Of a stretch of DNA of 5,352 nt, positions 1 through 5,216 are shown one piece after another (the stretch's first letter is position 1; each line of letters opens with the position of its first letter). The DNA is from BMS3Abin12 sp964487445. Lineage in GTDB: Bacteria; Pseudomonadota; Gammaproteobacteria; 21-64-14. The position numbers were made by a program, and so were the translations under genes. The notes below the pieces were generated by a model. It was not told the DNA's origin and did no database searches. It saw only the letters and a program-made list of their open reading frames with translations. The stretch spans positions 1-5,352 of the forward strand of contig CAZAQG010000121.1 of NCBI GenBank assembly GCA_964487445.1. The letters run 5' to 3'.

Positions 1-47
1 GGGGTCTTAGGCGGCAGGCCTTGCGTCCGCCCCGTCTGCCGGGTAGC

Positions 48-76
48 GATATATGTGTGGATTCGGGTTTTGTCGG
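48..76 (-). promoter_or_regulatory. possible leftward sigma70-like promoter
   Basis: Read on the minus strand there is CCGACA (76-71), a 17-nt spacer and TATATC (53-48), each matching the -35 and -10 consensus at four of six positions. It would drive transcription leftward out of the window, divergent from the cold-shock gene. No leftward gene is visible because only about 40 bases remain. A short inverted repeat (CGGCAG 12-17, CTGCCG 36-41) lies just downstream in that direction. The rest of 1-143 holds nothing I can assign. Weak, based only on motif spacing. Confidence 0.2.
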
Positions 77-143
77 CCCGGCCGCTTCGGGTCCTATACG
101 GGCAGGTACCCGCCCTTCTCCCCCGGCCCTCCGCTGAAAATAG

Positions 144-174
144 TTGTGGTTATTGGGTAGGGTTTGTGTATAGT
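144..174 (+). promoter_or_regulatory. putative promoter of the cold-shock gene
   Basis: A TATAGT hexamer (169-174) matches the -10 consensus at five of six positions and is preceded by TTGTGG (144-149) at a 19-nt spacing, somewhat longer than the usual 16-18. This AT-richer patch stands out from the GC-rich surroundings. A start near 181 would leave a leader of about 128 nt before the csp start codon, in keeping with the long leaders of cspA-type genes. The -10 is better supported than the -35. Confidence 0.4.
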
Positions 175-180
175 GGCCCC

Positions 181-308
181 ATTGCAGCGCAGTTCTTGTA
201 GTTAGTTTGGAAAACCCTCCAGTCTCTTCTGTAAGGTACTCCAACGATTCCGCTTTCAAGAATGAACTGCAAGACATCGCAATTCAACCGAACACAGAGG
301 TATTCCCA
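181..308 (+). promoter_or_regulatory. long 5' untranslated leader of the cold-shock gene
   Basis: About 128 nt separate the predicted transcription start from the csp ATG. The segment is richer in A and T than the rest of the window and codes for nothing recognisable, although it stays open in frame with csp from a TTG at 207. cspA-type mRNAs are known to carry long, temperature-responsive leaders, so a similar role is inferred here. A CCTC at 216-219 could pair with GAGG in the ribosome site at 297-300, but four pairs are weak evidence. I see no convincing match to the E. coli cold box. Confidence 0.35.
296..300 (+). promoter_or_regulatory. ribosome binding site deciding the csp start
   Basis: AGAGG lies 8 nt before the ATG at 309. 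This supports the short 67-residue protein over an in-frame extension back to the TTG at 207. Confidence 0.7.
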
Positions 309-512
309 ATGGCTACAGGAACGGTTAAGTGGTTCAACGACGCGAAGGGCTTCGGCTTCATCACCCCGCAGGACGGCAGCAAGGATGTCTTCGTGCATCA
401 TTCCGCCATCCAGGGCGGTGGCTTCAAGTCCCTGGCCGAGGGCCAGCAGGTGTCGTTTGACGTGGAACAGGGCGTGAAGGGTCCGTCGGCGACGAATGTC
501 CAGCCGGTCTAG
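309..512 (+). CDS. CspA-family cold-shock protein
   Basis: A 67-residue single cold-shock domain, the normal length for the CspA family. These cytoplasmic OB-fold proteins bind single-stranded RNA and DNA and act as RNA chaperones that melt secondary structure, often at low temperature. The RNA-binding motifs are clear: RNP1-like KGFGFI at residues 13-18 and RNP2 VFVHH at 27-31, with the N-terminal TGTVKWFN and the aromatic residues W8, F9, F15, F17, F28 and H30 in place. The ATG at 309 fits the family N-terminus and has AGAGG 8 nt upstream; the upstream in-frame extension has no family similarity. It is monocistronic, with its own promoter and a strong terminator, and faces the DUF1614 gene. 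Paralogues (cspA, C, D, E and others) cannot be told apart from sequence alone, so no symbol is given, and cold induction is not certain. Confidence 0.96.
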   Translation: MATGTVKWFNDAKGFGFITPQDGSKDVFVHHSAIQGGGFKSLAEGQQVSFDVEQGVKGPSATNVQPV

Positions 513-543
513 ACGTCGCATACTGCGTAAGCAGGTTTCAGTG

Positions 544-574
544 AAGACCCCGCCGTCCGGCGGGGTCTTTTTTT
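544..574 (+). terminator. intrinsic terminator of the cold-shock gene
   Basis: AAGACCCCGCC (544-554) pairs perfectly with GGCGGGGTCTT (559-569) around a 4-nt loop. A run of seven Ts (568-574) overlaps the 3' arm. It begins 32 nt after the csp stop. The opposite strand lacks a T run after the stem, so it should work mainly in the csp direction. Confidence 0.93.
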
Positions 575-656
575 ATGTGCGCCTCGAAAGTCCGTGGGTG
601 GATTCCGGTTCGGGTGGGGCGCCCGGTGATGAGCGCGACCCGTCCGGTGCGCCGCC

Positions 657-1373
657 TCATGCGAGCAGTACCGCAACCAGCCCGGTGATGAAGATGCCGT
701 CGAAGGTTCCGGCGCCGCCGATCGACGCCACCGGCGCCCCGAGGCGGCGCACCTCGCCGAGGTGCAGTATGTCGGCGCCCAGCAGTACGCCGAGGGTCCC
801 GCCGATATAGGCCAGCGGTGCGCTGTGCGCCGGGTCCAACAGCAGCGCGGCGAGGGCGGCCGTGATCGGGGCCACCAGCATGGGCATCGCGATCCCCATC
901 CCCGGGATCGGGCGGCTCGTGCGGTAGCACACCGCGGCCACGATCCCGATGGCGAGCAGGACGATGATCGGGTTGAGGGGGTGGTGGCCGAAGAGATAGG
1001 CCGAAAAGGTCACCGGGATCAGGCACCCGCCGACGTTGACCGCGATCAGGGTGTGTCCGGTGAACGGCCGCTGCGGCAGGCGCAGCAGGCCGCGGAGCGG
1101 GTCCGGTACGGCGCCGGGCGCCGGCGGGTCGGCGCGCACGGTGAACAGGGGCAGGTTGATGGCGCTGCCGAACAGCGACGCGAACAAGAGGAACAGGGCC
1201 GAACCGCCCGACAGCCCCAGCTTGTCGAAGACGATGGTCAGCAGGCCCACCTGAATAAAGGCCGCCAGGAATCCCAGCACCAGCACGAACAGCAGGAGAT
1301 GTAGCGGCGAGAAGGGCGAGCGCACGTGGGCGATCCGGGGTATCGACGCGTCGAATTCTAGACGGGTGTCCAT
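657..1373 (-). CDS. DUF1614-family integral membrane protein
   Basis: A 238-residue, very hydrophobic protein with about seven membrane segments (roughly residues 24-49, 58-78, 108-128, 134-150, 159-179, 186-205 and 216-237) and no cleavable signal peptide that I can see. I recognise the family from its conserved stretches: AVNVGGCLIPVTFSAYL (111-127), YIGGTLGVLLGADILHL (189-205) and the C-terminal SIGGAGTFDGIF (218-229). The family has no established function. Two acidic residues, D201 and D225, lie in or next to the last two hydrophobic segments inside the best conserved blocks. The ATG at 1373 leaves a normal N-terminus, but no strong Shine-Dalgarno sequence precedes it, so the exact start is less certain. 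It is convergent with csp and divergent from the zinc-ribbon gene, hence probably transcribed alone. Another long minus-strand frame covers the same DNA, but its product is Arg/Pro/Ala-rich and resembles no protein. Confidence 0.88.
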   Translation of the reverse strand: MDTRLEFDASIPRIAHVRSPFSPLHLLLFVLVLGFLAAFIQVGLLTIVFDKLGLSGGSALFLLFASLFGSAINLPLFTVRADPPAPGAVPDPLRGLLRLPQRPFTGHTLIAVNVGGCLIPVTFSAYLFGHHPLNPIIVLLAIGIVAAVCYRTSRPIPGMGIAMPMLVAPITAALAALLLDPAHSAPLAYIGGTLGVLLGADILHLGEVRRLGAPVASIGGAGTFDGIFITGLVAVLLA

Positions 1374-1403
1374 GATGCCACAAAAGCGCCCGGTGCTGCG
1401 CGG

Positions 1404-1415
1404 GACCGGCCGGTC
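1404..1415. repeat. 12-bp perfect palindrome upstream of the fmdB-like promoter
   Basis: GACCGGCCGGTC is a perfect palindrome just upstream of the likely -35 region of the zinc-ribbon promoter, between two divergent genes. It could be an operator, but 12-bp palindromes arise readily in GC-rich DNA. Confidence 0.25.
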
Positions 1416-1422
1416 GGTACGA

Positions 1423-1452
1423 TTCGGAGAAGCTCCTTGATTTTGCTACAAT
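1423..1452 (+). promoter_or_regulatory. extended -10 promoter for the zinc-ribbon (and perhaps aspS) transcript
   Basis: TGC-TACAAT (1444-1452) is an extended -10 element, with five of six -10 matches plus the TGn motif. A weak -35, TTCGGA (1423-1428), lies 18 nt upstream, which suits an extended -10 promoter. Transcription should start near 1459-1460. A direct heptamer repeat ATTTCAA (1460-1466 and 1468-1474) begins at that point. The promoter probably serves the zinc-ribbon gene and may read through into aspS, since no clear terminator separates them. Confidence 0.6.
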
Positions 1453-1504
1453 CGCCCTGATTTCAACATTTCAATTCGGGCTGGATTTACTGAGGGATGG
1501 ACCC

Positions 1505-1846
1505 ATGCCGATCTACGAGTACCGGTGCACCGCTTGCGGGCACGAACTGGAGACGATCCAGAAGATGAGCGACGCCCCGCTCGCCGAATGTCCGGCATGC
1601 GGGAAGCCGGCCCTTCAGAAGCTGATCTCGGCCGCAGGCTTTCGCCTCAAGGGCAGCGGCTGGTATGAAACCGATTTCAAGGCCGGAAACCGGAAGAACG
1701 TGGTCGAGTCCGATTCGCACAAGGGCGCGAAGTCGGACGCCAAGGAGGGCGGCAAGGGCGACAAGGGCGACGTCAAGAAAGGCGGCAAGGCCGAACCCAA
1801 GCGCGATCCGCAGAAGAAGACCCACACCCCGACCGGCACCGAGTAA
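1505..1846 (+). CDS. FmdB-family zinc-ribbon protein
   Basis: A 113-residue protein. The N-terminal 46 residues form the FmdB-type putative regulatory zinc ribbon: MPIYEYRC start, a CxxC at C8/C11 and a second CxxC at C29/C32, which should bind one zinc ion, followed by the conserved KLISAAGFRLKGSGWYETDF (39-58). The rest (59-113) is low-complexity and strongly charged, with 13 lysines and many glycines and aspartates, probably disordered. The biochemical role of the family is not settled. GAGGG (1492-1496), 8 nt before the ATG, supports the start. It lies 112 nt upstream of aspS on the same strand, an arrangement repeatedly seen in Gammaproteobacteria, often with a DUF502 membrane protein gene in between; that gene is absent here. 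A 9-bp tandem duplication (1754-1762 and 1763-1771) in the tail suggests its length varies by slippage. Confidence 0.92.
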   Translation: MPIYEYRCTACGHELETIQKMSDAPLAECPACGKPALQKLISAAGFRLKGSGWYETDFKAGNRKNVVESDSHKGAKSDAKEGGKGDKGDVKKGGKAEPKRDPQKKTHTPTGTE

Positions 1847-1866
1847 GCCCCGGCGGCGTGCGGAAG

Positions 1867-1895
1867 TTGCACCCCCCGGGTCGGGGTCGTAACAT
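1867..1895 (+). promoter_or_regulatory. possible aspS promoter
   Basis: TTGCAC (1867-1872), a 17-nt spacer and TAACAT (1890-1895) give three and four of six consensus matches at ideal spacing. It lies in the 112-nt gap between the zinc-ribbon gene and aspS and could give aspS its own transcript in addition to read-through. A 5-bp inverted repeat (ACCCC 1871-1875, GGGGT 1883-1887) falls within the spacer. Confidence 0.35.
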
Positions 1896-1958
1896 GGCGC
1901 GCTCCCGGAACTCCGTGGTTTTTCGGGAATTTCCAGAGAATTCGAGGGATTCAGGGTG

Positions 1959-3740
1959 ATGCGCAGCCATTACTGCGGGCAGGTGGGCGAGCCGCTGCTC
2001 GATCGCGAGGTGGTCCTGTGCGGCTGGGTTCACCGTCGGCGCGACCACGGCGGCGTGATCTTTCTCGACCTGCGCGACCGCGAGGGTCTGATCCAGGTGG
2101 TCTTCGATCCGGACGCGCCGGAGAGCTTCGCCGCCGCCGAGCGCGTGCGCAGCGAATACGTCCTGCGGGTGCATGGGCGGGTGCGCCGCCGCCCGGCGGG
2201 GACCGAGAATCCGACGCTCCCCACCGGCCGCGTCGAGGTGCTGGGCGCGGATCTGGAGATCCTCAACGCCGCCGATACCCCGCCGTTCCCGCTCGACGAC
2301 GAGGCGGTCAGCGAGGAGGCGCGCCTGCGCTTCCGCTACGTGGACCTGCGCCGTGCGCCGATGCTCGAACGCCTGCGGCTGCGCTCGCGGGTCACGCGCG
2401 TGCTGCGCGGGTTTCTCGACGGGCACGGTTTCCTGGACACCGAGACCCCGATCCTGACCCGCGCCACGCCCGAGGGCGCCCGCGATTACCTGGTGCCGAG
2501 CCGCACCCACCCGGGGGCGTTCTTCGCGCTGCCGCAGTCCCCGCAGCTCTTCAAACAGCTTCTGATGATCGCCGGGCTGGACCGCTACTACCAGATCGCG
2601 CGCTGCTTCCGGGACGAGGACCTGCGCGCCGATCGCCAACCCGAGTTCACCCAGATCGACATCGAGGCCTCGTTCCTGGAGGAAGAAGATCTGCTCGGTC
2701 TCATCGAGGCCATGATCCGGGAGCTGTTCGCCGAGGTCCTGGACGTGCGACTCCCGGATCCCTTCCCTCGCATGGGCTACGACGAGGCGTTGGCACGTTT
2801 CGGCACCGACCGCCCGGACCTGCGCATTCCCCTGGAGTTGACCGAGCTGACCGAACTGATGCGGGGCGTGGAGTTCAAGGTCTTCGCCGGCCCGGCCAAC
2901 GATCCGAAGGGGCGGGTGGCCGCGTTGCGCGTGCCCGGGGGCGCGACGCTCTCGCGCAAGGAGATCGACGACTGCACCGTCTTCGTCGGCCGCTTGGGTG
3001 CCAAGGGTCTCGCCTATATCAAGGTCAATGATCGTGCCGCCGGACGCGAGGGGTTGCAGTCCCCGATCCTGAAGTTCCTGCCGGACCCGGTCATCGAGCA
3101 GATCCTGGCACGCACCGGTGCGGGTTCCGGGGACTTGGTGTTCTTCGGCGCCGACCGCGCGACGGTGGTGAACGAAGCGTTGGGCGCGCTGCGCGTGCGG
3201 CTCGGCCGCGATCGGGGACTGGTCGAACCCGGTTGGCGCCCGGTCTGGGTGGTGGATTTTCCGATGTTCGGGTGGGACGAGCACGCGCGGCGTTGGACGG
3301 CGCTGCACCACCCGTTTACCGCACCGCGCAGCGCGGATCCGCAGGCGCTCGCCGACGATCCGGGCGGCGCCCGCTCGCGAGCCTACGACTTGGTGCTCAA
3401 CGGCACCGAGATCGGCGGCGGCTCGGCGCGTATCCACCGCGCCGAGATGCAGGCGGCCGTATTCCGGCTGCTCGGCATCTCCGAGGAAGAGGCACGCGAC
3501 AAGTTCGGCTTTCTGCTCGATGCCCTGCGTTACGGTTGCCCCCCGCACGGCGGCATCGCCTTCGGGCTCGATCGCCTGGTGATGCTGATGAGCGGTGCGG
3601 ACTCGATCCGCGAGGTGATCGCCTTCCCCAAGACCCAGACCGCCGCCTGTCCGCTGACGCGGGCACCGGCGCCGGTCTCCGACGCGCAGTTGCGGGAACT
3701 GGGGCTCAGGGTGCGGCGCCCGACGACCGAGGGGACCTGA
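1959..3740 (+). CDS. aspS: aspartyl-tRNA synthetase, probably non-discriminating (Asp/Asn)
   Basis: A cytoplasmic class IIb synthetase that joins aspartate to tRNA(Asp) using ATP. At 593 residues it has the full bacterial length. In order: N-terminal OB-fold anticodon-binding domain (1-110, with CGWVHRRRDHGG at 21-32); catalytic core with the motif 1 region (152-182), QSPQLFKQ (193-200) and motif 2 FRDEDLRADRQPEFTQID (217-234); the bacterial GAD insertion (about 285-415); and motif 3 GIAFGLDRLVML (532-543). No key motif is missing. His30 (His31 if translation starts at the GTG at 1956) and the Gly at 81 (82) match residues reported to relax tRNA choice in Pseudomonas aeruginosa AspRS, so it probably charges tRNA(Asn) too. 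The start is ambiguous between GTG 1956 and the adjoining ATG 1959; GAGGG (1944-1948) is 7 or 10 nt away. I chose the ATG, and the difference is one residue. It follows the zinc-ribbon gene on the same strand. Downstream lies a repeat-rich region with an assembly gap. Confidence 0.98.
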   Translation: MRSHYCGQVGEPLLDREVVLCGWVHRRRDHGGVIFLDLRDREGLIQVVFDPDAPESFAAAERVRSEYVLRVHGRVRRRPAGTENPTLPTGRVEVLGADLEILNAADTPPFPLDDEAVSEEARLRFRYVDLRRAPMLERLRLRSRVTRVLRGFLDGHGFLDTETPILTRATPEGARDYLVPSRTHPGAFFALPQSPQLFKQLLMIAGLDRYYQIARCFRDEDLRADRQPEFTQIDIEASFLEEEDLLGLIEAMIRELFAEVLDVRLPDPFPRMGYDEALARFGTDRPDLRIPLELTELTELMRGVEFKVFAGPANDPKGRVAALRVPGGATLSRKEIDDCTVFVGRLGAKGLAYIKVNDRAAGREGLQSPILKFLPDPVIEQILARTGAGSGDLVFFGADRATVVNEALGALRVRLGRDRGLVEPGWRPVWVVDFPMFGWDEHARRWTALHHPFTAPRSADPQALADDPGGARSRAYDLVLNGTEIGGGSARIHRAEMQAAVFRLLGISEEEARDKFGFLLDALRYGCPPHGGIAFGLDRLVMLMSGADSIREVIAFPKTQTAACPLTRAPAPVSDAQLRELGLRVRRPTTEGT

Positions 3741-3770
3741 GGGGGCGTGTGTCGTGGCGCGCCCACGCCG

Positions 3771-3816
3771 AGAGGAGCCGGTGGGGCGGGGCGAGCCCCG
3801 CCGACGACGTTGGAGG
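3771..3816 (+). repeat. REP-like palindromic element, copy A
   Basis: A GTGG head (3781-3784) is followed by GGCGGGGC (3785-3792), centre GA, and the exact complementary arm GCCCCGCC (3795-3802), then GACG. Flanking bases from AGAGG (3771) to TTGGA (3814) also resemble copy B at 3971-4014. It lies 30 nt after the aspS stop, so the hairpin could protect or end the aspS mRNA, but there is no T run. Confidence 0.6.
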
Positions 3817-3826
3817 TTTCCCCTGC

Positions 3827-3926
3827 NNNNNNNNNNNNNNNNNNNNNNNNNNNNNNNNNNNNNNNNNNNNNNNNNNNNNNNNNNNNNNNNNNNNNNNNNN
3901 NNNNNNNNNNNNNNNNNNNNNNNNNN
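3827..3926. other. assembly gap of 100 Ns
   Basis: Exactly 100 undetermined bases, a common placeholder for a scaffold gap of unknown length. It lies inside the repeat cluster, which is probably why assembly failed. Any frame drawn across it is meaningless, and the true distance between aspS and nadA is unknown. Confidence 0.97.
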
Positions 3927-3952
3927 CGTCGGCCGGGCGCGCCCGGCCCTAC
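3927..3952 (-). repeat. REP-like palindromic element, copy C (inverted)
   Basis: Read on the minus strand: GTAG head (3952-3949), arm GGCCGGGC, centre GC, arm GCCCGGCC, then GACG, ending exactly at the gap edge. The core (3931-3948) is a perfect 18-bp palindrome. It has the same head, arm, centre and tail layout as copies A and B but the opposite orientation, as in paired REP (BIME) arrangements. Confidence 0.6.
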
Positions 3953-3970
3953 GGGTGCGCCCCCGCCGGT

Positions 3971-4014
3971 AGAGGCCGGTAGGGCGGGCCTCGGCCCGCC
4001 GGCAACCTTGGACG
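3971..4014 (+). repeat. REP-like palindromic element, copy B
   Basis: GTAG head (3979-3982), arm GGCGGGCC (3983-3990), centre TC, complementary arm GGCCCGCC (3993-4000), then GGCA. Compared with copy A, the arm bases that change do so in complementary pairs, keeping the stem perfect. A near-duplicate of the head precedes it: GCCGGTAGAG (3965-3974) then GCCGGTAGGG (3975-3984). Confidence 0.6.
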
Positions 4015-4027
4015 GGCCGGTTGCCGG
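3999..4027 (+). repeat. 9-bp inverted repeat in the nadA leader
   Basis: CCGGCAACC (3999-4007) pairs perfectly with GGTTGCCGG (4019-4027) around an 11-nt loop. Its left arm shares two bases with the 3' arm of REP-like copy B, so the two hairpins would compete in RNA. It ends 38 nt before the nadA Shine-Dalgarno sequence and could be a leader structure or an operator. No T run follows, so it is not a standard terminator. Confidence 0.45.
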
Positions 4028-4065
4028 GCAGGCGGCGAATCGGGTTCACGAACTCGCGCCGCGAC

Positions 4066-4072
4066 GGAGGAG
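4066..4072 (+). promoter_or_regulatory. strong ribosome binding site deciding the nadA start
   Basis: GGAGGAG lies 8 nt before the ATG at 4081. It rules against an in-frame start at the TTG at 4021, which would place 20 unrelated residues, encoded partly by the inverted repeat, ahead of NadA. Confidence 0.85.
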
Positions 4073-4080
4073 TTGAACGC

Positions 4081-5181
4081 ATGGTGGTCAACCCGTTGGC
4101 CCTGCAAGCCTACTCGCTGCTGGACGACGAGGACTGCGAGGCGCGCATCCGCGCCGCGAAGGAGGCGCTCGGCGAGCGCCTCGTGATCCTGGGCCATCAC
4201 TACCAGCGCGAGGAGGTCTACCGCCACGCCGACTACACGGGCGATTCCCTCAAGCTCTCGCGTCTCGCCGCCGCCTCGCACGCACGCTACATCGTCTTCT
4301 GCGGCGTGCACTTCATGGCCGAGGTGGCCGACATCCTCTCGCGCCCGGACCAGATCGTGATCCTGCCGGACCTCGCCGCGGGTTGCTCGATGGCGGATAT
4401 GGCGAGCCTGGCGAAGGTGGAGCGCGCCTGGTCGGAACTGAGTGCGGTGCTCGACCCGGACGCGCGCATCACGCCCGTCACCTACATCAATTCCGCCGCC
4501 GACCTCAAGGCGTTCTGCGGGCGCCACGGCGGCATCGTGTGCACCTCCACCAACGCCCGCGACGTCCTCGAGTGGAGCTTCCGGCGCCGCGAGAAGGTGC
4601 TGTTCTTTCCCGACCAGCACCTGGGTCGCAATACCGGCCACCGGATGGGCATCGATCCGGAGCAGATGGTGGTGTGGGACTTCGACCTCCCGCTCGGGGG
4701 GCTGACCGAGGCGCGCATCCGCGCGGCGCGGATCATCCTCTGGAAGGGATTCTGTTCGGTGCATCAGATGTTCCGGCCCGCGCACATCGACGCGTTCAAG
4801 GAGCGCTTCCCGGACGCCAAGGTCATCTCCCACCCGGAGTGTTCGTTCGAGGTGTGTGAGAAATCCGATTTCGTCGGTTCCACGGAGTTCATCATCAAGA
4901 CCGTCGCCGAGTCGGCCCCCGGCACCCGCTGGCTGGTGGGAACGGAACTCAACCTGGTCGAGCGATTGAATACGCAATTCCGTGACGAGGGCAAGTCGGC
5001 GCACTTCATGTCGCCGACGGTGTGCATGTGTTCGACGATGTTCCGCATCGATCCCCAGCACCTCGCCTGGACCCTGGAGAATCTCGCACGGGATCGGGTG
5101 GTGAACCGTATCCAGGTCCCGCTTGCGACCGCCGATCAGGCACGGGTGGCCCTGGAGCGCATGCTGGAGGTCTCGCCGTAG
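4081..5181 (+). CDS. nadA: quinolinate synthase NadA, Bacillus-like type
   Basis: A cytoplasmic 4Fe-4S enzyme that condenses iminoaspartate (from aspartate oxidase, NadB) with dihydroxyacetone phosphate to give quinolinate, the precursor of the NAD ring. The protein has 366 residues. Recognisable blocks are GHHYQREEV (38-46), YTGDSLKLS (52-60), FCGVHFMAEVADIL (73-86), AGCSMADMA (100-108), FPDQHLGRNTG (176-186), WKGFCSVH (221-228), HPECSFEV (251-258), VGTELNLVERL (286-296) and TVCMCSTM (313-320). Cluster ligands are probably C102, C225 and C315 or C317. These blocks and the length match, as I recall them, the Bacillus subtilis form rather than E. coli NadA, whose cysteine regions differ. The start has a strong ribosome site. 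No nadB or nadC is visible. The upstream leader contains a hairpin, and the next gene follows within 35 nt or overlaps, so they are probably cotranscribed. Confidence 0.97.
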   Translation: MVVNPLALQAYSLLDDEDCEARIRAAKEALGERLVILGHHYQREEVYRHADYTGDSLKLSRLAAASHARYIVFCGVHFMAEVADILSRPDQIVILPDLAAGCSMADMASLAKVERAWSELSAVLDPDARITPVTYINSAADLKAFCGRHGGIVCTSTNARDVLEWSFRRREKVLFFPDQHLGRNTGHRMGIDPEQMVVWDFDLPLGGLTEARIRAARIILWKGFCSVHQMFRPAHIDAFKERFPDAKVISHPECSFEVCEKSDFVGSTEFIIKTVAESAPGTRWLVGTELNLVERLNTQFRDEGKSAHFMSPTVCMCSTMFRIDPQHLAWTLENLARDRVVNRIQVPLATADQARVALERMLEVSP

Positions 5182-5216
5182 CGCGGCCGGCCGATCCGGG
5201 CGATGGGCCGGCGCCC

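Noticed and set aside
1..201. Open plus-strand frame from the window edge to a stop near 201
   Set aside because: The translation resembles no known C-terminus, and the predicted csp promoter lies inside it. It is probably chance.
207..308. In-frame N-terminal extension of the cold-shock protein from a TTG
   Set aside because: The extension has no family similarity and no ribosome site, and it would make an abnormally long protein. The ATG at 309 has a good site.
538..1383. Second minus-strand frame over the DUF1614 gene
   Set aside because: Its translation is Arg/Pro/Ala-rich with no membrane segments. The overlapping 238-residue frame has clear family motifs.
3744..3769. Hairpin after aspS (GGCGTG 3744-3749, CACGCC 3764-3769, with an alternative CGTGG/CCACG pairing) as a terminator
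   Set aside because: The stem is short and no T run follows. It cannot be told from random pairing in GC-rich DNA.
4021..4080. Alternative nadA start at the TTG at 4021
   Set aside because: The added 20 residues do not resemble NadA, and GGAGGAG sits 8 nt before the ATG at 4081.
1773..4091. Very long minus-strand open frame antisense to aspS and spanning the N gap
   Set aside because: It runs through 100 undetermined bases, is Arg/Gly/Ala-rich and mirrors aspS codons. This is an expected artefact of GC-rich coding DNA.
3949..5061. Long minus-strand open frame antisense to nadA
   Set aside because: The product is rich in His, Arg and Gly with no family resemblance, while nadA on the other strand has complete motifs and a strong ribosome site.
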